DNA of 64,000 nt from Miscanthus floridulus (Eukaryota > Streptophyta > Magnoliopsida > Poales > Poaceae), in assembly GCF_019320115.1 (NCBI RefSeq), contig NC_089593.1, positions 11,437,908 to 11,501,907 of the forward strand, written 5' to 3'. Made by a program: the position numbers and the translations under genes. The notes under the pieces were generated by a model that was not told where the DNA came from, did no database searches, and worked only from the letters and a program-made list of their open reading frames with translations. Every line of letters starts with the position of its first letter. The first letter of the stretch is position 1. This document shows positions 23,310 through 33,796 of this stretch, piece by piece.

Positions 23310-23730
23310 CTTAGGAGCGGGCGGCCTTGACGCGTCGGCGTTCATGGCGCGGCCGGCTAGGGCGCTGCGCGGCTGGAGTGGCCGAGCGCGGCGTGGGCGA
23401 GCGGCCGAGGCCGGGCCGTGCGGGCGCGGGCGGGCGCGGGCGCGTGCGGCGGCTGGCGGCGGCCTTCGGGCGGGCAGGCAGGGCAGGGGTGCGTGCAGGC
23501 GGGCTGGCTCGCACGCGGTATATATCTGGTCCTGCCGTGCCACAGATCAGGGCGCGGCACTGCCGCGCCAGGGTCGGTGGCGCAGCAAGACACGCCACGT
23601 CAGCGGCCCCCAGGCCGGCCCACGCCACGTCGGCCCTGTGCCGCGCCACCATGCATGGCGCGGCACAGGTATTTGGCCGCGCCAGGGCAATAGGCGCGGA
23701 GGCGCGGCCAAAAGTGTTAGTTTAAAAAAA
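23310..23730. repeat. GC-rich terminal inverted repeat zone of Mutator-like copy 1
   Basis: The stretch is over 70 percent G+C by eye and rich in GGCGCGGC and its complement. Open frames on all six frames here reflect composition only. Its left-hand partner is 19480-19680. Confidence 0.7.
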
Positions 23731-24634
23731 CCCGACAATGTTAGATTCTAAATTATATTTAAGAAAGGGTTAAAATTAAAAAAAAAATTGATATGTTCAG
23801 TCTGAGCCCATAGCCACTTGGAAGTCATTTTACATCCTTCCCAGGGGCATTTAAATGGCCTCATCTCGCTGTGGACACACTGATGACGCTTCAAGTATTT
23901 GTGTGAGCTGAAACGCTTGCCACATGACTCGTCAGTGCAAATATTGCGCTTGTGGGCATTAAGTTCAGCCCTAGTCTCAAATGTCATATCACACAGATCA
24001 ATATCACACTGAAATGATCCCACTGTTTTTGTCCTCTTACCCCTTTTAGCAAAAGAAGCTTCAGCTGTCCTGCTCCATTCCGACTCTCTTCGACCACCGC
24101 TGGTTTAGTCCTTGGCCTCAAGCTCTCGATCACATGGAGAGCGGACAAAACTCGAATGACTTTGTGAACTATCAGTATTTGACTGAGAATCCCTCTTCCT
24201 TTTGTGTTTGCGTCTGACATTGCATATGATATCTGTTCTATTTGAGCTCCCGATGCATCTAGACACAACATCGGACAAATCAGCTTATTTATCATCTTTT
24301 GCTGATCCCAAAATTACATTGTGTCTGTTTCCACCACCTCTACAGCTCTGACATCTGTAACGTCATCTGCAGAGTGCTCATTGCTAGCCAGTGTCATTAA
24401 TGTCAAGGAAGCTTTGCCAACCTCATCTTTACCAGGAGCATCTGTTGCCTTGGACTCTTCAGCCAGAGCTCAAAAGTATTTGATCCAGTGTCGACAGATT
24501 TCCCCTCATGTCCAGGGACCGCAGCCATGGAAGCAACTTGGGCGTCCTCTAAGATGTGGAAATCTATATGCGGAGGTTCATGCTTTGAGTTAGCAGGATT
24601 ATTGCTCTGGTGCTCAATGGCCTTGACAGCATAA

Positions 24635-24975
24635 TGGCTTGTTTAAATCCAGTGTGTAAAGTTTTGGAGTGTCACATGGGGTCTTCGCATGGGGTGTTCG
24701 GATACTAATAAAAGAACAAATTACGGAATCCGCCAATAAACCGCGAGACGAATTTATTAAACCTAATCAACCCGTCATTATCACATGTACTGTAGCAAAC
24801 TGTGCAATTAGTTATTGTCGAATCATAGACTAGTTAGGCTTAAAAGATTCGTCTTACAAATTAGTCGCAAACTGTGCAATTAGTTATTTTTTAGTTTATA
24901 TTTAATACTCCATGCATGCGTCCAAATATTCGATAGGACAGGATGTAAACTTTTAGGGAGAAACTAAACAAGGTC
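24635..24975 (-). mobile_element. Tourist-like MITE
   Basis: Ends read GGCTTGTTTAAATCC and CTAAACAAGGTC, flanked by TAA on both sides (24632-24634, 24976-24978). It shares internal sequence (GTGCAATTAGTTATT, TTCGTCT, GATTCGTC) with the MITE at 56254-56564. TWA duplications are typical of PIF/Harbinger-derived Tourist elements. It interrupts the demethylase pseudogene. Confidence 0.8.
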
Positions 24976-24986
24976 TAAACTGCATT

Positions 24987-25114
24987 GGCCCCGTTCGGCT
25001 TACCCCATATTCGACTGGTTCGGCTTGTTTTTTCATCCAGAACAATGTTTTTCTCTCACAACAATTCAGCCAGAACAGTATTTTTCAGCCAGTTTCAGCA
25101 AGCCGAACGGGGCC
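24987..25114. mobile_element. Short hAT-like MITE
   Basis: Perfect terminal inverted repeats GGCCCCGTTCGGCTT / AAGCCGAACGGGGCC close a 128-bp element with TTTTTCTCTCACAACAA inside. It belongs to the GTTCGC..CAGCC MITE family listed elsewhere in this window. The expected 8-bp target duplication is not evident. It lies in the demethylase pseudogene. Confidence 0.75.
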
Positions 25115-25403
25115 AATTGTCTATCATCACTGGGCATCTCATTATAGCTTGAATTTAGTTTCGCTGGACCAGTACCCAGATCATGAGTTTCCAATTGATT
25201 ATCTATTTCAGATTTAGTAGTTTTTGTTTCAGTATTAGAACAGTAGGATGTCTTAGCACGCTCCTCGTTTTCAAGGGATGCTGACACAGTGTCCCCACAC
25301 TTTCCTTCTGATACAGCCAAACCTTCTATCAGGTGTGAATCAACTGACATCATGTTGGGATTATTGCAAAGCCCCATCTTCTCTTGATCTTGTTGAACAT
25401 GCA

Positions 25404-25510
25404 AATGACTGTGTGTGTTGTGATAAAATAAAATGTGTTCTACTAGACGATTCTTGCGGAGCCTAGAGCTGTTCCTGCAGGGATTAAAACAAAAGAAAAA
25501 AAAAAGCAAA
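25404..25510 (+). repeat. Third copy of the SUVH 3'-flank segment
   Basis: GACTGTGTGTGTTGTGATAA, TGTTCTACTAGACGATTCTTG and CTGTTCCTGCAGGGATTAAA match the two copies near 18200 and 18700. It abuts the upstream end of the demethylase fragment directly, so this fragment is bracketed by copies of the SUVH flank. Confidence 0.8.
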
Positions 25511-25524
25511 AATACAAAACAAAT

Positions 25525-25582
25525 GTATGAGCCCAACCTTTAGTGTGTGAGACTTGGAACCGAACTACACCACCCAAACAAT
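25525..25582 (-). tRNA. tRNA-Val(CAC) relic, deleted
   Basis: On the minus strand TTTGGGTGGTGTAGTT, then AGTCTCACACACTAAAGG and GGGCTCATACA resemble tRNA-Val(CAC), with parts of the D arm and the whole T arm lost. It is not functional. A better preserved relative is at 37983-38053. Confidence 0.5.
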
Positions 25583-25820
25583 CTGATAGGCTTTTATTTC
25601 CTTAACTTCTTAGTGGTGTTGTGTGGCACAGTTCTAGCTCAGCTCAGCTGGCTGTCGGATCATCCCTCCGGCCGAGGTGCAGCTCTGCAATCTGCATGCG
25701 TGAACCTCCACAAGACTATCAGAGACCTGTACTCATGTCCATGTCCTGCATTAACAGTTGAAGCCTACCTGCCCGGCTGAGCACGCTTGGCCACATGGCA
25801 CCTGGGTTCAGCACCGAAAT
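25583..25820. other. Short intergenic stretch before the gypsy element
   Basis: No gene or repeat border is recognised, except that its last five bases (GAAAT, 25816-25820) are the target duplication of the adjoining retrotransposon. The sequence continues at 30978 after the insertion. Confidence 0.5.
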
Positions 25821-26210
25821 TGTCAAGGGCGTCAAACCCCCGACAGGCAGGGCCTCGGCTACGGAGCTCGTAGCCGTCGGCCGTCTTCTCCGGTGAGGTT
25901 ATACCCCTCTACCGCAGGCTTAGGGTTTAGGAAAGGAAGAGGTAGGAAATAATAATCTTGCTTAATTCCTCAAGGTGCCGAGTACAATCTTAAATAGCCA
26001 TGCGGCTGCACTAAAAAAGGAAACCAACCTCCTAGATATAAGGAAATAACTAAACTTAAGGAAATTGACTTGATCTATTTCTAATCTTGGCCACGCTGTT
26101 GCTGCGGCCCTTCTGCATGCGCGGCCTGAGCCTGGCTTGCGGCGCGCTCAGTGGCCCGACGCACATCGCGTGCGCGCCTCCGCCTGGTGTATGGGATGCC
26201 GCACATGACA
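25821..26210 (-). repeat. 3' LTR of the gypsy element
   Basis: 390 bp, TG..CA ends. It differs from the other LTR at two positions that I noticed (GGCCGTC versus GGCTGTC, and TGACTTG versus TGATTTG). The last codons of pol run into this LTR, ending at 26081. Confidence 0.95.
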
Positions 26211-29062
26211 TCTCCCCCCCCCCCCTCGACGATCGGCTCGTCCTCGAGCCGGAAAGCAGGGTACTTGGTGACGAAGTCGGCCTTGTCTTCCCATGTAGCA
26301 GAGGATGCCGATTCCCCCTTCCAGCGCACGAGCACTTGCTGAACTCCACGAGCCAGACGACCCCGAACGACCTGCTCTGGTTCTGGGACGACCGCGCCAT
26401 GACGAACCGGCGGTAGAGGAGGTGGTGTATCAGGTGCTGGTCCAATCCACTTCTTCAGAAGGCTCACGTGGAAGACGTCGTGGATCTTGGCGCGTGGAGG
26501 CAACTCAAGGCGGACAGCAACCTCGTTGATGAGTTCCTGGACGCGGTACGGCCCAAAATACTTGGGCTGGAGCTTCCCTTTGACAGCGCCGATCAGGGAC
26601 GCCACTGGGCGTTGACGAAGACGGAGAAGAACCCAGTCCCCCACGGCATACGCCACCGGCCGGTGTGACTTGTCGTAGACGCGCTTCTGGGTGGCCTGGG
26701 CTTGCTCCAGGCGATATTTGACGTCCTCCAGGAAAGCGGCGCGTTCAGCCATGGTCTTGGCGACCGCTGCCACGCGTGTGTCGCCTGGCTCATACGACCT
26801 GATGGTGGGGGGATCGCGGCCGTAGACCACCCGGAACGGCGTCTCCCGCAGTGACGACTGGTAGGCAGTATTGTAGGTGAACTCCGCCCATGGCAGCCAC
26901 CGGAGCCAGTCGCGCGGGCGGTCGTCGGTGAAGCAACGGAGGTACATGGCGATGACTCGATTGGCCGCCTCTGTCTGTCCGTCAGATTGCGGGTGGAAGG
27001 CCGTTGTCATGTGTAGCTTCGCGCCCATGAGACGCATGAGCTCCCGCCAGAATGTGGAAGTGAAGACGGGGTCCCTATCCGAGACCATGGACTGCGGCAT
27101 GCCATGGAGCCGCACGATATCTTTGAAGAACGCCTCGGTGATAGACTCTGCAGTGTAGGGGTGAGCCAAGGGGAGAAAATGACAATATTTACTGAAGCGG
27201 TCCACCACCGTCAAGATGACGGACTTCCCGCGCACACGCGGAAGAGCCTCCATGAAGTCGAGGCCGACGCCCGACCAGACCCCGGTTGGAACCGGCAGGG
27301 GCAGCAGCAGGCCGGCCGGCTGGAGGTGCTCGGTCTTGAAACGCTGGCAGGTAGCGCAGGCGCGTACGAAGTCCCGGACGTGCCGGCGCATCTCGGGGAA
27401 GTGGAAGTCACGCCTGAGGCGGTAGAGCGTGCGCTGGACTCCTTCGTGGCCATCATCATGCACGGCAGCAAGGAGCTCCAGTAGCAGCGGTGAAGATGGC
27501 GGGATGTAGAGCCGACCATCAAACATGACCATGCCGCCATCGACCACGGACCACGGCGCGCCACGGTGACCTGCTGCTATCTCTTCTCGAAGGGCCACCA
27601 CGGCTGGATCCTCCGCTTGAACATGGCGAAGGCGGTCCACGAAGTCGAACCGAGGGGCCGATAGTGCCAGGATGGCCCCATCGTCCGTGTCGCGACGGGA
27701 CAAGGCGTCCGCCACGGTGTTAGCTGCGCCCGGCTTGTATTCCACCACAAAGTCGAAGCCAAGGAGTTTCCCCACCCAATGGTGCTGGGGAATTGTCGCG
27801 AGGCGTTGATCCAGCAGGTACTTCAAGCTATAGTGGTCGGTCTTCACGACGAAGGAACGTCCCCACAGGTACGGACGCCAATGACGGACGGCGTGGACGA
27901 GGCCGATCAGCTCCCGCTCATAGGCAGCGAGAGAGCGGTGGCGTGGCGCGACCGGCCGGCTGAAGAAGGCAATCGGATGGCCGTCCTGGATGAGCACCGC
28001 GCCAAACCCATGTGAGGACGCGTCGCACTCGACGGTGAATGGCCTGGTGAAGTCCGGCATGGCGAGGACGGGCGCCGTCGTGATAGCTGCCTTGAGTGCC
28101 GCGAACACCGCCGCCGCGTCGTTGTTCTAGGAGAACCCCTCCTTCTTGAGGAGTGCCGTCAGTGGAGCGGTGACGGTGCCGTAGTTGTGCATAAACTTGC
28201 GGTAGTAGCCCGCAAGTCCTAGGAACCCACGGATCGCCCGAGCCAAGCGAGGTGCTGGCCAGTCGACGATGGCTTGCACCTTGGCCGGATCCATGGCGAC
28301 GCCGGCCGCGGAGATGACGTGCCCGAGGTAGGCCACAGAAACCTCCCCAAAGGCGCACTTGCTGCGCTTGACGAAGAGGTGGTGCCGGCGGAGCTCCGAG
28401 AGCACGATGCGCAGATGACGAAGGTGGTCGGCCCACGAGCTGCTGTAGATAAGAATGTCGTCAAAAAATACCAACACAAAACACCGAAGGTAGGGCCGGA
28501 GTACGTCGTTCATGAGGGCCTGAAAGGTCGCCGGCGCGTTGCACAATCCGAAGGGCATGACCAGGAATTCATAGAGGCCATCATGCGTACGGAACGCCGT
28601 CTTGTGGACGTCGGGGGGCCGCATGCGGACCTGATGGTAGCCCGACCGGAGGTCGAGTTTGGTGAAGAAGCGGGCGCCATGGAGTTCATCAAGCAACTCG
28701 TCGACGACGGGAATCGGGAAGGCGTCCTTGACGGTGAGCGCATTCAGCGCCCTGTAGTCGATGCAGAAGCGCCATGAGCCATCCGCCTTTTTGACGAGGA
28801 GGACCGGGGAGGAGAAGGCGGAGTCGCTGCGACGAACGATCCCCTGTTCCATCATGGCGGCGCACTGGCGTTCCAGCTCGTCCTTGTGCGCCGTGGGGTA
28901 CCAGTAGGGCCAGACCGCGACTGGGGAGGCGCCCGGCTTGAGGACGATGCCGTGGTCGCGGCTGCGTGGTGGCGGAAGGCCGCGCGGCTCGGCGAAGACG
29001 TCGGTGAACCCGGCAAGCAGCTCATCGAGGAGTGGTGCGCTGGACGTTGCGGCACAGGTCTC
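26081..29062 (-). pseudogene. gypsy pol (RT, RNase H, integrase, chromodomain) with a single internal stop
   Basis: Continuing the gag frame, the sequence shows RT with [25 protein letters not shown] and the catalytic [10 protein letters not shown]; a TAG at about 28127; then RNase H (ECDASSHGFGAVL), integrase zinc finger (H..H, CATCQ), integrase core (GLDFMEALPR; SDRDPVF; HPQSDGQTEAANR) and a C-terminal chromodomain (VLVRWKG..ATWED). Chromodomains steer chromovirus insertion to heterochromatin. Apart from the two TAG codons in the whole 1,459-codon frame no defect is seen; both could arise by a single G-to-A or C-to-T change. Confidence 0.92.
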
Positions 29063-30457
29063 CTAGGTGCTCGAGGTAGCCACCTCGGGCCAGCGGACCA
29101 TGCTGCCCTGGCGCTGGAAGGAGACCGAGCCATCAACGAAGTCCCACACCAGGCGGCCGAGCGTGGCCATCCACTGCAGCCCCAGCACCAAATCGTGTCC
29201 TACAAGGGGCATAACGAAGAGGTCGACGGCGAAAGCGATGTCGTGGATCACAAGTGGGGCATGCCTGATGACACCTGGGCACGGCACCTTCTCGCCATTG
29301 GCCACCATGGCCGTGAGGCGTGGTCTGGCTTGGATGGGTAGACTGGATCGCGCCACTGCCGTCTCGGCGATGAAGTTGTGGGTGGAACCGGTGTCAAGGA
29401 GGGCGATGAGCGGGGTCAAACCCACCATGACACGGACCTGCATGGTCCGACCCACGGGCACGCCAGCCACTGCATGTAGGGAGAAGATCGGCGCCTCCTG
29501 CGCCACGGCGTCCGCCGCAGTGTCGTCGCCCGTGTCCTGAGCGTCGTCGATCTCGACGCCGTCGAGGAAGAACAAACGTCGGCAGAATCTGTTGTGGCCG
29601 TGGGAGTACTTTTCATTGCAGTTGAAGCACAACCCTTGGCGGCGTCGCTCGACCATCTCCTCCGGGGTTAGGCGGTGCTGGTTGCCCTCGGTACGGCCCT
29701 GCTGGGCAGCCGCCGGTGGCGCTGGGAGTGCCAAGAGGGGCGGTGGGGGCGGCATGTTGGCCCGGGCCGCGGGGGGCGGTGGGCCGCGTGGGGGCGCCCT
29801 CGGTGGAAGAGGCGCTGGACGCCCCAGCTCCATCAACTCGACCTGTCGGGCCAGGCTTATGGCGGCGGCGAGGGAGTCCGGGTTGTGGAGACGGACGGCG
29901 TTGCTGAGCGGCGGCATGAGCCCTCCGGTGAAGAGCTGGACCCGCTGCGCCTCGTCGAGCCGGCCGGCGCGAGGTAGGAGGGCCTGGAACCGGTTGGCAT
30001 ACTCCTCCACGGGCCCCGTGTGGCGGCACTCCGCGAGCTCGAACAGCGGAGCGGAGCGAAGGGGAGGACCGAAGCGCAAATTCAAAAGATCCTTGAAATT
30101 ACCCCACGTTGGCGTGCCGTCATCGTCCTGCAGCTGGATGAACCATAACTGTGCGGCGTCGTCCAGATGATAGGATGCCATGCGCACGCGCTCTTCCGCC
30201 ATGGTGCGGTGTTGGCGAAAGTAGGCCTCGCACTTGTTGAGGAACAGCATCGGGTCGGACGTGCCGTCGAAGTGAGGAAAATCCCACTTCTTGTGCTTCG
30301 GGTGGAAGTCCAGTTCGCGCGGCCCTTCGGAATGGCGGCCCCCGCTGCTCTCGGCCGTCGAGGCCTTCATGGAGGCCATGTCGGCCTTCAGGGTCGTGAT
30401 CTCGGCAGACATGTTCTTCAGCTCCCTGAAGAGATCGGCGATGGTAGGCTCGGCCAT
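29063..30457 (-). CDS. gypsy gag-protease part
   Basis: A 464-residue open frame encodes capsid and protease. Seen: a short coiled-coil start (MAEPTIADLFRELKNM), the capsid region (FDGTSDPMLFLNKCEAYF), a Pro/Ala-rich linker, an unusual zinc knuckle (CFNCNEKY..C), and the retroviral-type aspartic protease with ALLDTGSTHNFI. The frame ends at a TAG (29063-29065), after which the same frame continues into pol, so one substitution separates gag-pro from pol. The start ATG lies about 125 bases inside the 5' LTR, a normal distance. Confidence 0.9.
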   Translation of the reverse strand: MAEPTIADLFRELKNMSAEITTLKADMASMKASTAESSGGRHSEGPRELDFHPKHKKWDFPHFDGTSDPMLFLNKCEAYFRQHRTMAEERVRMASYHLDDAAQLWFIQLQDDDGTPTWGNFKDLLNLRFGPPLRSAPLFELAECRHTGPVEEYANRFQALLPRAGRLDEAQRVQLFTGGLMPPLSNAVRLHNPDSLAAAISLARQVELMELGRPAPLPPRAPPRGPPPPAARANMPPPPPLLALPAPPAAAQQGRTEGNQHRLTPEEMVERRRQGLCFNCNEKYSHGHNRFCRRLFFLDGVEIDDAQDTGDDTAADAVAQEAPIFSLHAVAGVPVGRTMQVRVMVGLTPLIALLDTGSTHNFIAETAVARSSLPIQARPRLTAMVANGEKVPCPGVIRHAPLVIHDIAFAVDLFVMPLVGHDLVLGLQWMATLGRLVWDFVDGSVSFQRQGSMVRWPEVATSST

Positions 30458-30582
30458 GGTGGCGGTGGGTGGCGGGGTGGGCGCGGCAGCAGTAGATGGC
30501 GATGGCTGTTGGTGGGCTGGGGCGGCTGGAAGAGATGAAGCGGGATGGGCATGAGAGGATCGGCTAACGTGTGATACCAGGT

Positions 30583-30972
30583 TGTCAAGGGCGTCAAACC
30601 CCCGACAGGCAGGGCCTCGGCTACGGAGCTCGTAGCCGTCGGCTGTCTTCTCCGGTGAGGTTATACCCCTCTACCGCAGGCTTAGGGTTTAGGAAAGGAA
30701 GAGGTAGGAAATAATAATCTTGCTTAATTCCTCAAGGTGCCGAGTACAATCTTAAATAGCCATGCGGCTGCACTAAAAAAGGAAACCAACCTCCTAGATA
30801 TAAGGAAATAACTAAACTTAAGGAAATTGATTTGATCTATTTCTAATCTTGGCCACGCTGTTGCTGCGGCCCTTCTGCATGCGCGGCCTGAGCCTGGCTT
30901 GCGGCGCGCTCAGTGGCCCGACGCACATCGCGTGCGCGCCTCCGCCTGGTGTATGGGATGCCGCACATGACA
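30583..30972 (-). repeat. 5' LTR of the gypsy element
   Basis: 390 bp with TG..CA ends, followed on its right by the GAAAT duplication. In minus-strand sense it is the promoter-bearing LTR, directly followed by the tRNA-Met-type primer-binding site (about 30571-30581). Confidence 0.95.
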
Positions 30973-30977
30973 GAAAT

Positions 30978-31216
30978 ACACGCACAGCAAAAATTCAATT
31001 TGGTGCCAAGCTTGCGGACTGTGGTGAGTTTAACCTGTCCATGTTATAAAATATAGACCCTTGATGTCAGTTGCGGTATGGGCCCGTCATCTATCTGAAC
31101 TTGTATACAACCTCCATTTCCCCTTTTAGTTGAGATCGTAGAGCTTCTGCCCTTTTGTTTGTTTCAAACAAAATTCGGTTCCAAGTCTGCAAGACTGCAA
31201 CCCAATTTTCATTCAC
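30978..31216. other. Intergenic continuation after the gypsy insertion
   Basis: A/T-rich sequence with no gene recognised. It is the right-hand side of the gypsy insertion target. Confidence 0.4.
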
Positions 31217-31333
31217 GAAATGTCCTGTTCGCTTGGCTGATAAGCCATGGCTGAAAGTACTGTTGGATGATTCGTTGTGAAAAAAAAATACTGTTCGTTG
31301 CCTAAAAAATATGGCTTATAAGTCAAGCGGCGA
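31217..31333. mobile_element. Short hAT-like MITE
   Basis: CCTGTTCGCTTGGCTGATAAG at one end and CTTATAAGTCAAGCGGCG at the other, with AGCCATGGCTGAAAGTACTG inside. It belongs to the same MITE family as those at 24987, 37191, 37505, 38189, 49369 and 60228. Confidence 0.65.
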
Positions 31334-31907
31334 AAAACAACAATGTGTCAGTGTCATACGTGCTGGAAGTGGTAACTACATCTTTGACACAATTATATTA
31401 TATTTATATATAGGTCAAAGGGGTCTCCGCAAATTTGTGTAGTGAATATCACGAAGACAGACGTAGTGGGGCCGCGGGTAGGCCTAAGCAAAAATGGCTC
31501 GGCCTGGCCTGGCCCACTGACCTTATTGGACAGGGCCTAGATAGAGGTTTTGCTGTTAAGAAATTTTTTCTCTGTCTAAGGTTTGGCTCAAAATATATTT
31601 TCATTTGTTTTTTACACTAAAAACTCGTGGGCGGCCTGCCCATACCGCATTCTCGAAATGTGAGGCCAGTACCTACCCATTTGGTGAGCCTAGGCATAGG
31701 ATTTAAGCCCAAAAACAATCGGGCTTTTTGCAGGCCAGCGTGGCCCAACCTTTACTCAAGTCTACCTAGACAGGACATGCCCCCTCCATGTTACACTATT
31801 GTGCATTTTCTATTAATGTTCTTGAAATACGATGCGAACATCTAAACTCCTGTAATTTTGTTATTTCATGGTAATGAAACTTGGCTTTCCAGTTGTAGAA
31901 AAAAATA
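31334..31907. other. Intergenic, possible old MITE
   Basis: The piece around 31480-31790 is rich in GGCCTGGCC/GGCCTGCCC motifs at both ends, as in some hAT MITEs, but I could not define its borders. No gene is seen. Confidence 0.3.
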
Positions 31908-32172
31908 CACTATTACAGAACTGGTCATCCCATATAACACTATCACAGCCGCTAGTGATAACCTTGCATCACTGGCCTGTTTTTTGGATTTCTAGAAACC
32001 ATCATCACCAATGGTTCGTATTAGCAATTGGCGGTGATAACCTAGCATCATCGTCGGTTTCCAACCGGTTATGATGACCATGTCATTACTATCGATATTT
32101 CATTGCCGAGAGAAAAAACCTGACTGTGATAGGGGGTTTAGAATCGACCGTGATGACGTGTCTGTAGTAGTG
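31908..32172. mobile_element. Small non-autonomous CACTA element
   Basis: Starts CACTATTACAGAAC and ends GTGTCTGTAGTAGTG, which is the reverse complement of CACTACTACAGACAC. Inside are GGTGATAA/TGATGA motifs in both orientations. Flanking triplets are ATA and ATT, so the 3-bp duplication is imperfect. 265 bp, no coding capacity. Confidence 0.7.
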
Positions 32173-33796
32173 ATTACTTTCTATTGAAAATAGTTAGGAG
32201 GCTAGTATTTGATTTGTAGGAATGTTACGATTTGGCCCTTACTTTTTACAATTGAATTCTTATCCCATAGGTGACTGTGCAACTTACTTCCGCTAGCGTC
32301 AATATACCATACCATTAAACATCATAGCTGGATAACCATCATAACACTTATTAGATTCACAAATACGTCCTCCATTGTCGTCGCACACTTCACATGGAGG
32401 GACATTTGGTAGCCCCAGTGGATGTAGAAGGAATTTTTGACAACCCAAAACTTTTGTTGCCATTGAGCGCATCCTATCATGCCCAACTGGTTGCTCACGT
32501 CCAGAGAGGATGTAGGAAGTAGTTGGACTTATCTCCCTTCCTCCTCTAGTCTCCTTCTGCTTTATTCTTCCTCGCTCTCCCCTTGTGTAATAAGGGGGCT
32601 TAAACCCCCAACGCCCAGACTGGATCCCCACCCCTAGCCAACTTACTGCATGTAGCAGGCCCAACCTAAGTTGATGATCCACTTGTCAGTGCCACTAGTC
32701 TTAGGGTCCTACCCGGTACTTGGTGGGCCACAACTTAGTGCCCCTAATCCTAATAAGCCTTGTTCCACTAGTAACAGGTTGTTAGTCGGGAGGAGTGGTT
32801 AGGATAAGGGGGTAAAGTGGTGCTCAATTGGCACACCACTACTACATACAAATCTATCACGGTCGGTTCGTAACCCCTCATCGCAGCCATTTTTTGGCCT
32901 CGGCAGTAAACACTCGATGATGATAGCCGAAGTCATCACGATCGGTTCAAAATCGACTATGATGGCTCCTCAACACCACCACATTGGTCAATGATCCGAC
33001 TATAATCGTGATTATCACCGTTGCCTTCAAGTCCGATATGTCCTTGGTGAGGTGAACAGCACCGTCGACTATCATGATCACCGTTGCATTACACAATGAT
33101 CCGACTATGTTCATTGCACGTTCACCGTCGCCTTAATGTCCGGCACGTCGGTGTATAGGTCAACATCACCATCGCTTGGGCGCATGAACCGTCTATTGAA
33201 AGGTCATGGTCACTGTCGCCTTGCATTATGATCCGCCTAGGATGATCCTCTAGTCCGTGTCTAAATGATTCGGTGGTGATTCACTTTTCACCAACGGGTA
33301 TGCGGTGGCGGTGATGACAAAACAACCAACGACGCTTATATCCGACAATGACAAAAATGTATTTACTAATTAAGTTGGACCTTAATAGGTTACTGAACAC
33401 ACACCATACATATATAAACATTACATCCACATCATGTCCACAAACAAGAGTACTTTTTACACTAACAATCGACACTAACATAACAACTATGTCAACTGAT
33501 GTACTAACACAAGCGGTGCATAGATTGTAGAATAAAGATACTGCTCTATACAGACTTATATAACTAAAACAAGATAGATGTGCTTCGCTCCTATGTGGCA
33601 CTCGTGCTTCCAAGGCAAAGCTTCCTTCTGATTGGTAGCCAATGCACGACTACCCATCCAAGCACAACGTGCTTGGTCAAGGCGTCCACGACGAGCAACC
33701 TCACATCAAATTCTTGGCCTGCTCCATCGAGCAAGGTCCTTGAACCTTTTGGCATTATTACTCCTAGCCATGCCCATGTGCCCGGGGGTACACATT
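32173..33796. other. Intergenic with a CACTA-like fragment
   Basis: From 32847 a CACTACTACATACAAATC end is followed by repeated CGATCGGTT/ATGATGG-type motifs to about 33300, resembling the interior of CACTA elements, but the opposite terminus was not found. The rest (32173-32840 and 33340-33796) holds no gene I can recognise. Confidence 0.4.

Larger units (their letters stand above)
19411..23788 (-). mobile_element. Mutator-like element carrying a PMD gene (copy 1)
   Basis: A 9-bp target duplication TGATATGTT (19402-19410 and 23789-23797) flanks long terminal inverted repeats: each end reads inward as a T-run, TTTTAACCCTT, AAATATAATTT, then TTTTGGCCGCGCCT and a GGCGCGGC-rich stretch. Nine-base duplications and TIRs over 100 bases are Mutator hallmarks. 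The inside carries a plant-mobile-domain gene on the minus strand and no recognisable MURA transposase, so movement would need a partner in trans. A Stowaway-like end is visible near 22915. The element at 50419-54848 is a relative. Confidence 0.88.
19291..25405 (-). pseudogene. C-terminal fragment of a REF6/JMJ705-like JmjC histone demethylase, disrupted
   Basis: REF6-type proteins remove H3K27 methylation and find their targets with four C-terminal C2H2 zinc fingers. The minus strand shows finger 1 (CDIDLCDMTF..HKRNIC), finger 2 (CTDESCGKRF..HQCVH), finger 3 (CPWEGCKMTSKW..TEHI) between about 24000 and 23798, and finger 4 (CPAPDCGQTFRYVSDYSSH) with the stop at 19291. Finger 3 is cut by the Mutator-like element at 19411-23788. 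Upstream acidic, Ser-rich sequence is recognisable at 24000-24634 and 25115-25405, interrupted by two MITEs. A shift of frame exists before finger 4. The JmjN and JmjC domains are absent from the window, so this is a dead gene fragment. The assignment rests on finger spacing and sequence. Confidence 0.78.
25821..30972 (-). mobile_element. Nearly intact Ty3/gypsy chromovirus (Reina-like)
   Basis: Two 390-bp LTRs, both starting TGTCAAGGGC and ending CACATGACA on the plus strand, enclose gag and pol on the minus strand. Target duplication GAAAT flanks the element (25816-25820 and 30973-30977). A primer-binding site TGGTATCA (tRNA-Met type) lies next to the 30583-30972 LTR, and a purine tract of G residues adjoins the 25821-26210 LTR. 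I see two differences between the LTRs, which means a recent insertion. A chromodomain at the end of pol and the short LTRs point to the Reina clade of chromoviruses. Confidence 0.95.

Noticed and set aside
23311..23751. Several long frames on both strands, Arg/Ala/Gly-rich
   Set aside because: This is the GC-rich terminal inverted repeat of the Mutator-like element; the absence of stops is compositional.
26087..30554. Plus-strand frames opposite the gypsy polyprotein
   Set aside because: Shadows of the GC-rich minus-strand coding sequence; none has a recognisable domain.
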